From positions 1 to 64,000 of the forward strand of contig JALAGS010000047.1 of NCBI GenBank assembly GCA_022712315.1: a DNA stretch of 64,000 nucleotides, in the 5' to 3' direction. The DNA is from Sphingobacterium sp. GTDB lineage: Bacteria > Bacteroidota > Bacteroidia > Sphingobacteriales > Sphingobacteriaceae. Positions 61,052 through 64,000 of this stretch are shown here, one piece after another (the stretch's first letter is position 1; each line of letters begins with the position of its first letter). A program made the translations under genes and the position numbers. The notes beneath the pieces were generated by a model. That model was not told the DNA's origin. It searched no databases and saw only the letters and a list, made by a program, of their open reading frames with translations.

Positions 61052-64000
61052 TTAAAAATCAAGTTGAAAGCCTATTGTGTAAGTTCTTGGTTTAGGATAA
61101 TTAGCCTGATAAAAATCGGGATCCAATCCTGATTTATTCGCTCTATACAGCATGCCTAAATTATTAACGACAGCAAATACCCGGGTTTGAACAAATTTTA
61201 CATTCCTCCATTTGAAGGTATAAGCCATTTGCACATTCGAAAGCCGTACAAAATCACCTTTCTCAATCAATACCATCGAGTTTGCATAAAGCGCATCCCT
61301 TCTATTATCCACGTTTGTGGGCGTAGCAGGCACCGTCGTAAACTGCTCATCCCCTATTTTCTGCCAACGTCGTTCATAGTCACGATTGCCAATACCATTC
61401 GCAAAAAGTTTGCTATAATCAATCGATCCTCTTCTGAGGTAAAATCCCATTTTAAACTCGATGTTTGCATTAAGTTCGAAGCCCTTATAATTAAAGCTCT
61501 GCATCAGACTGCCTTGCCATGGCGGGAATTTCAGCCCTACATATTCGAGGTCTTCGATCTTCGCATTGTTCATATATTTCAGGTAATCCTGATCACCGTT
61601 CGGCGTCAAAATCATTCCGTTTTCGGCACTTAGCCCACCAAATTTCCATGCATAAAGCTGATCCAGAGACTTCCCTATTGTCGGCACAGGACTAGTTACA
61701 TAGCTCGAGGTCGAGACACGAGAAGCAGCCATGTAATCCGTCACCTTGTTACTTGTATAGCTCAATAGTGTGTTGACTGACCATTTAAAATTACCCTGCA
61801 ATAGCAAAGCACTTAAATTGAAATCAAGACCTTTGGTAATCATGTTTGCGTAATTCACTGAGTTATCGATGTAATAAGTACCGTCTACGGGACTAATTCC
61901 TGTGGTCGGGTCATACAATTTCTGTCCGATGAGATCTGTTCCTTTTTTATGGAAGTACTCTACCGAACCAGTTAGTCGCTGTTTCAAAAAGCCAAAGTCC
62001 AGTCCAAGATTTAAGATTTTTATTTTTTCCCAACGAAGATTCGGGTTGCCTGCACTGCGGAGCTGACTATAAGGCAAACCAGTCATCAGATCATAATTAT
62101 TAAAGAAGGCCGAGGGCAAGGCACTCAATGCAGTATTGATATTTCCATTAACTCCATAGGTCGTTCTAACATCCAGTTGCGAAAGCCAATTATTTTTAAG
62201 GAAGTCAAAGGCAATTAGCTTTTCTTTGGCACCCAAGGACCATAGCGGCACACCTTTTTGATTGGTCTTTACACCAAAGATATTCGAGGCATCCCAACGT
62301 ACGCTGCCGCTGAAACTATGTCGGTCTTGTATGGTTAATGAAGCATTTGCAAAATAGGACAAGAATCGCTCGGTGATATCCTGCATATTATTGGGCGGGA
62401 CAGGAACACGGGCCGAACCGTTTGGTCGCAATTTGTACAGATTAGTATAATCGAAAGCAATCTGATTCGTCAATATATCCCTGTTGTAATCAAATAAACG
62501 AAATCCAGGCAGATCTTTCGTCAGGTTGGCACTGATCTCCGCTCCAGCCAATGCGCTGAGTTCATAATTAGTAGCAAACTTTTTCTGATAATTTCCTTGC
62601 AAACGAAAATTATGATTAACAATATTACGGTTAGTGCCACCTTCCAATATACCACCGTATGGGATGATCCGCGTCATATCGGTCTGCGTGTATTGGTTGA
62701 CAAGGTTACGTACATAATAACTGTCCTTATCGTACCAATTCTGCGAGCTGTTGCTTATATTCTGGTATTGATATTTGAGATCCAGAGACAATCCGTCAAG
62801 CAACCTATAATTTAATCCGGCCGCGAGCAACAGATTCTTGCTTTGGGTCGTTTTATTTAAGAGCTCACGGTCTTCCAATGGCTTAAAATCCCAATTGAGC
62901 AAGCCTGTGCTTTCAGCCTGTTCTACATATTCCCGTAGATATTTATAGTTGGTTGAAGCTGCAGTGCCATCCACATTACGCAGAAAAGTATATGGAGATA
63001 AGGTTCTTGTTCCGTTCAGATTCGTCAGGTTATAACCATTATTGGCATTGTCTAACCTTGCAACCTGCACTTCTGTATTCAGTGTTAGCTGGGATGTTAA
63101 CTTAAGCTCATTGGCTCCACGCAGCGTGTAACGCTGTGCTTTATTGCCAATTACATTCAGTAGATCCTTATTGAAACTCCCCGAAAGCACAAAACGGTTT
63201 TTGGTAGAACCACCGGAAAGCATCAAGTTGTAACGCTGCGTTACTGCCTGACGATACAGTTCCTCTCTGGCTTCCTGCCGAATATCCTGCATTTCCATAC
63301 GGTTTTTAATCTGGTCAAATTCGGTCTGATCGATCTTATTTTCCTTCAATTTGAACAAGAGCGAGACATAATCGGGCAGCATTGTCTGATTGGCTTTCTT
63401 ATAATAACCACGGTCGAACAATGTTTTTTCGATCTCCATCATGCTTTTGGAATCCAGAAAATTGAGATTGTAAAAAAGGTCGGGCCGATCGGACAGGACA
63501 AGCTGAGTACCGAAGCTTACTTTTATGGCATCGCCTGCCCGTCCTTTTTTTGTTGTAAGCACAATCACTCCGTTACCAGCACGTGCCCCCCATATACTGG
63601 CGGCAGCGGCATCTTTTAATATTGTGATACTTTCAATATCATCAGGATTGATCGTATTGATACTTCCTTTGTATGGAAAATTATCGAGGATTATCAATGG
63701 CTCAGTGCTGGACTGAATGGAACTAAGCCCCCGAAGTCGTAATGCGGGTTCGCCCACATTTTCATTGACGTTAAACTTCCGATCGAACTGGAGACTTGGG
63801 GTAATCCCTTCAAGTCGTTCAATGATGCTACCATTGGGATTAAACTGCAGCTGTTTATTGTCAATGGTATTGAACGAACCTGTTACACGACTTTTGTCCA
63901 CCTTGTAATAACCCGTATTAACCAATACCTCGTCCAATTTTTGTTGACTAGCGGATAGTACAACGTTAATATGCTGGTCCCGCCCCTGTTCCAGTTCTAT
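61052..64000 (-). CDS. SusC/RagA TonB-dependent receptor, N-terminus beyond the window
   Basis: Only the last 982 residues are present; the frame is open to base 64000 (starting IELEQGRDQHINVVL), so the true start and the signal, STN and most of the carboxypeptidase-like domains lie outside. Visible are the end of the regulatory domain, a TonB-plug with LKDAAAASIWGARAGNGVIVLT (near the start of the visible part) and a barrel ending FQLDF. The W in SIWGARAGNG is a variant of the usual IYGSRGANG. It precedes susD on the same strand. Confidence 0.93.
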   Translation of the reverse strand: MELEQGRDQHINVVLSASQQKLDEVLVNTGYYKVDKSRVTGSFNTIDNKQLQFNPNGSIIERLEGITPSLQFDRKFNVNENVGEPALRLRGLSSIQSSTEPLIILDNFPYKGSINTINPDDIESITILKDAAAASIWGARAGNGVIVLTTKKGRAGDAIKVSFGTQLVLSDRPDLFYNLNFLDSKSMMEIEKTLFDRGYYKKANQTMLPDYVSLLFKLKENKIDQTEFDQIKNRMEMQDIRQEAREELYRQAVTQRYNLMLSGGSTKNRFVLSGSFNKDLLNVIGNKAQRYTLRGANELKLTSQLTLNTEVQVARLDNANNGYNLTNLNGTRTLSPYTFLRNVDGTAASTNYKYLREYVEQAESTGLLNWDFKPLEDRELLNKTTQSKNLLLAAGLNYRLLDGLSLDLKYQYQNISNSSQNWYDKDSYYVRNLVNQYTQTDMTRIIPYGGILEGGTNRNIVNHNFRLQGNYQKKFATNYELSALAGAEISANLTKDLPGFRLFDYNRDILTNQIAFDYTNLYKLRPNGSARVPVPPNNMQDITERFLSYFANASLTIQDRHSFSGSVRWDASNIFGVKTNQKGVPLWSLGAKEKLIAFDFLKNNWLSQLDVRTTYGVNGNINTALSALPSAFFNNYDLMTGLPYSQLRSAGNPNLRWEKIKILNLGLDFGFLKQRLTGSVEYFHKKGTDLIGQKLYDPTTGISPVDGTYYIDNSVNYANMITKGLDFNLSALLLQGNFKWSVNTLLSYTSNKVTDYMAASRVSTSSYVTSPVPTIGKSLDQLYAWKFGGLSAENGMILTPNGDQDYLKYMNNAKIEDLEYVGLKFPPWQGSLMQSFNYKGFELNANIEFKMGFYLRRGSIDYSKLFANGIGNRDYERRWQKIGDEQFTTVPATPTNVDNRRDALYANSMVLIEKGDFVRLSNVQMAYTFKWRNVKFVQTRVFAVVNNLGMLYRANKSGLDPDFYQANYPKPRTYTIGFQLDF

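Noticed and set aside
1..64000. tRNA, rRNA, CRISPR arrays and insertion sequences
   Set aside because: Looked for along the window; no cloverleaf-like, repeat-spacer or transposase signal was found.

Overview
The window looks like a chromosomal segment of a Bacteroidota member, most likely Sphingobacteriaceae (Sphingobacterium or a close relative). The signs are three SusC/SusD pairs, a hybrid two-component PUL regulator, an ECF sigma/FecR pair, a TamB/TamL pair, DUF6266 and DUF6520 proteins, and TAnnTTTG-type -7 promoter elements. I recognise no rRNA, tRNA, CRISPR array, transposase or integrase. The genus is an inference from gene content.

Layout. 1-6.7 kb (minus strand): a chemotaxis-like stress-signalling group (CheR, a single-domain receiver, a CHASE3-GAF hybrid kinase with three receivers) and an FAD/NAD(P)-binding protein. 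6.9-7.9 kb: a PA2169/DUF2383 protein and a small lipoprotein. 8.1-24.2 kb (minus): a polysaccharide utilisation locus with a hybrid regulator, a clan GH-A-like glycosidase, SusC, SusD, a SusE-like protein, a GH53 endo-galactanase and a GH2 beta-galactosidase. The enzyme set points to beta-1,4-galactan, the side chain of pectin. 24.4-29.5 kb: general-stress genes (small membrane protein, PRC-barrel protein, DUF892/YciE protein, large-subunit catalase, convergent ankyrin protein) and a decayed csbD copy. 29.8-37.4 kb: tamB and the lipoprotein TamA variant tamL. 37.4-39.7 kb: SemiSWEET, CsbD, YihY/BrkB and a second PA2169 protein.

39.8-50.3 kb (plus): an ECF sigma factor and FecR anti-sigma factor followed by a SusC with an STN signalling domain, SusD, a TlpA-like thioredoxin and an M16 zinc protease. 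This is a cell-surface-signalling uptake locus, perhaps for peptides or a metal-peptide ligand.

50.5-57.2 kb (minus) is the most unusual part: an island read in one direction between plus-strand loci. In transcription order it holds a possibly frameshifted small gene, an LpxL-like acyltransferase, a LytS-like membrane protein with degenerate kinase motifs, a LytTR response regulator, a small HTH protein, a 446-bp gap with an 11-bp-phased GGGTG repeat, two DUF6266 proteins (one lacking its glycine-rich start), a three-TM protein, a CHAP-type peptidoglycan hydrolase that overlaps it, and a lipoprotein that also has a C-terminal TM segment. The last three match holin, endolysin and unimolecular spanin in architecture only. 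A lysis or envelope-opening cassette coupled to DUF6266 proteins is my main candidate for an undescribed system.

57.4-64 kb: an AraC-type regulator, a MauE/DoxX-like membrane protein and a DUF6520-like exported protein (plus), convergent with a SusD and a SusC cut by the window end (minus).
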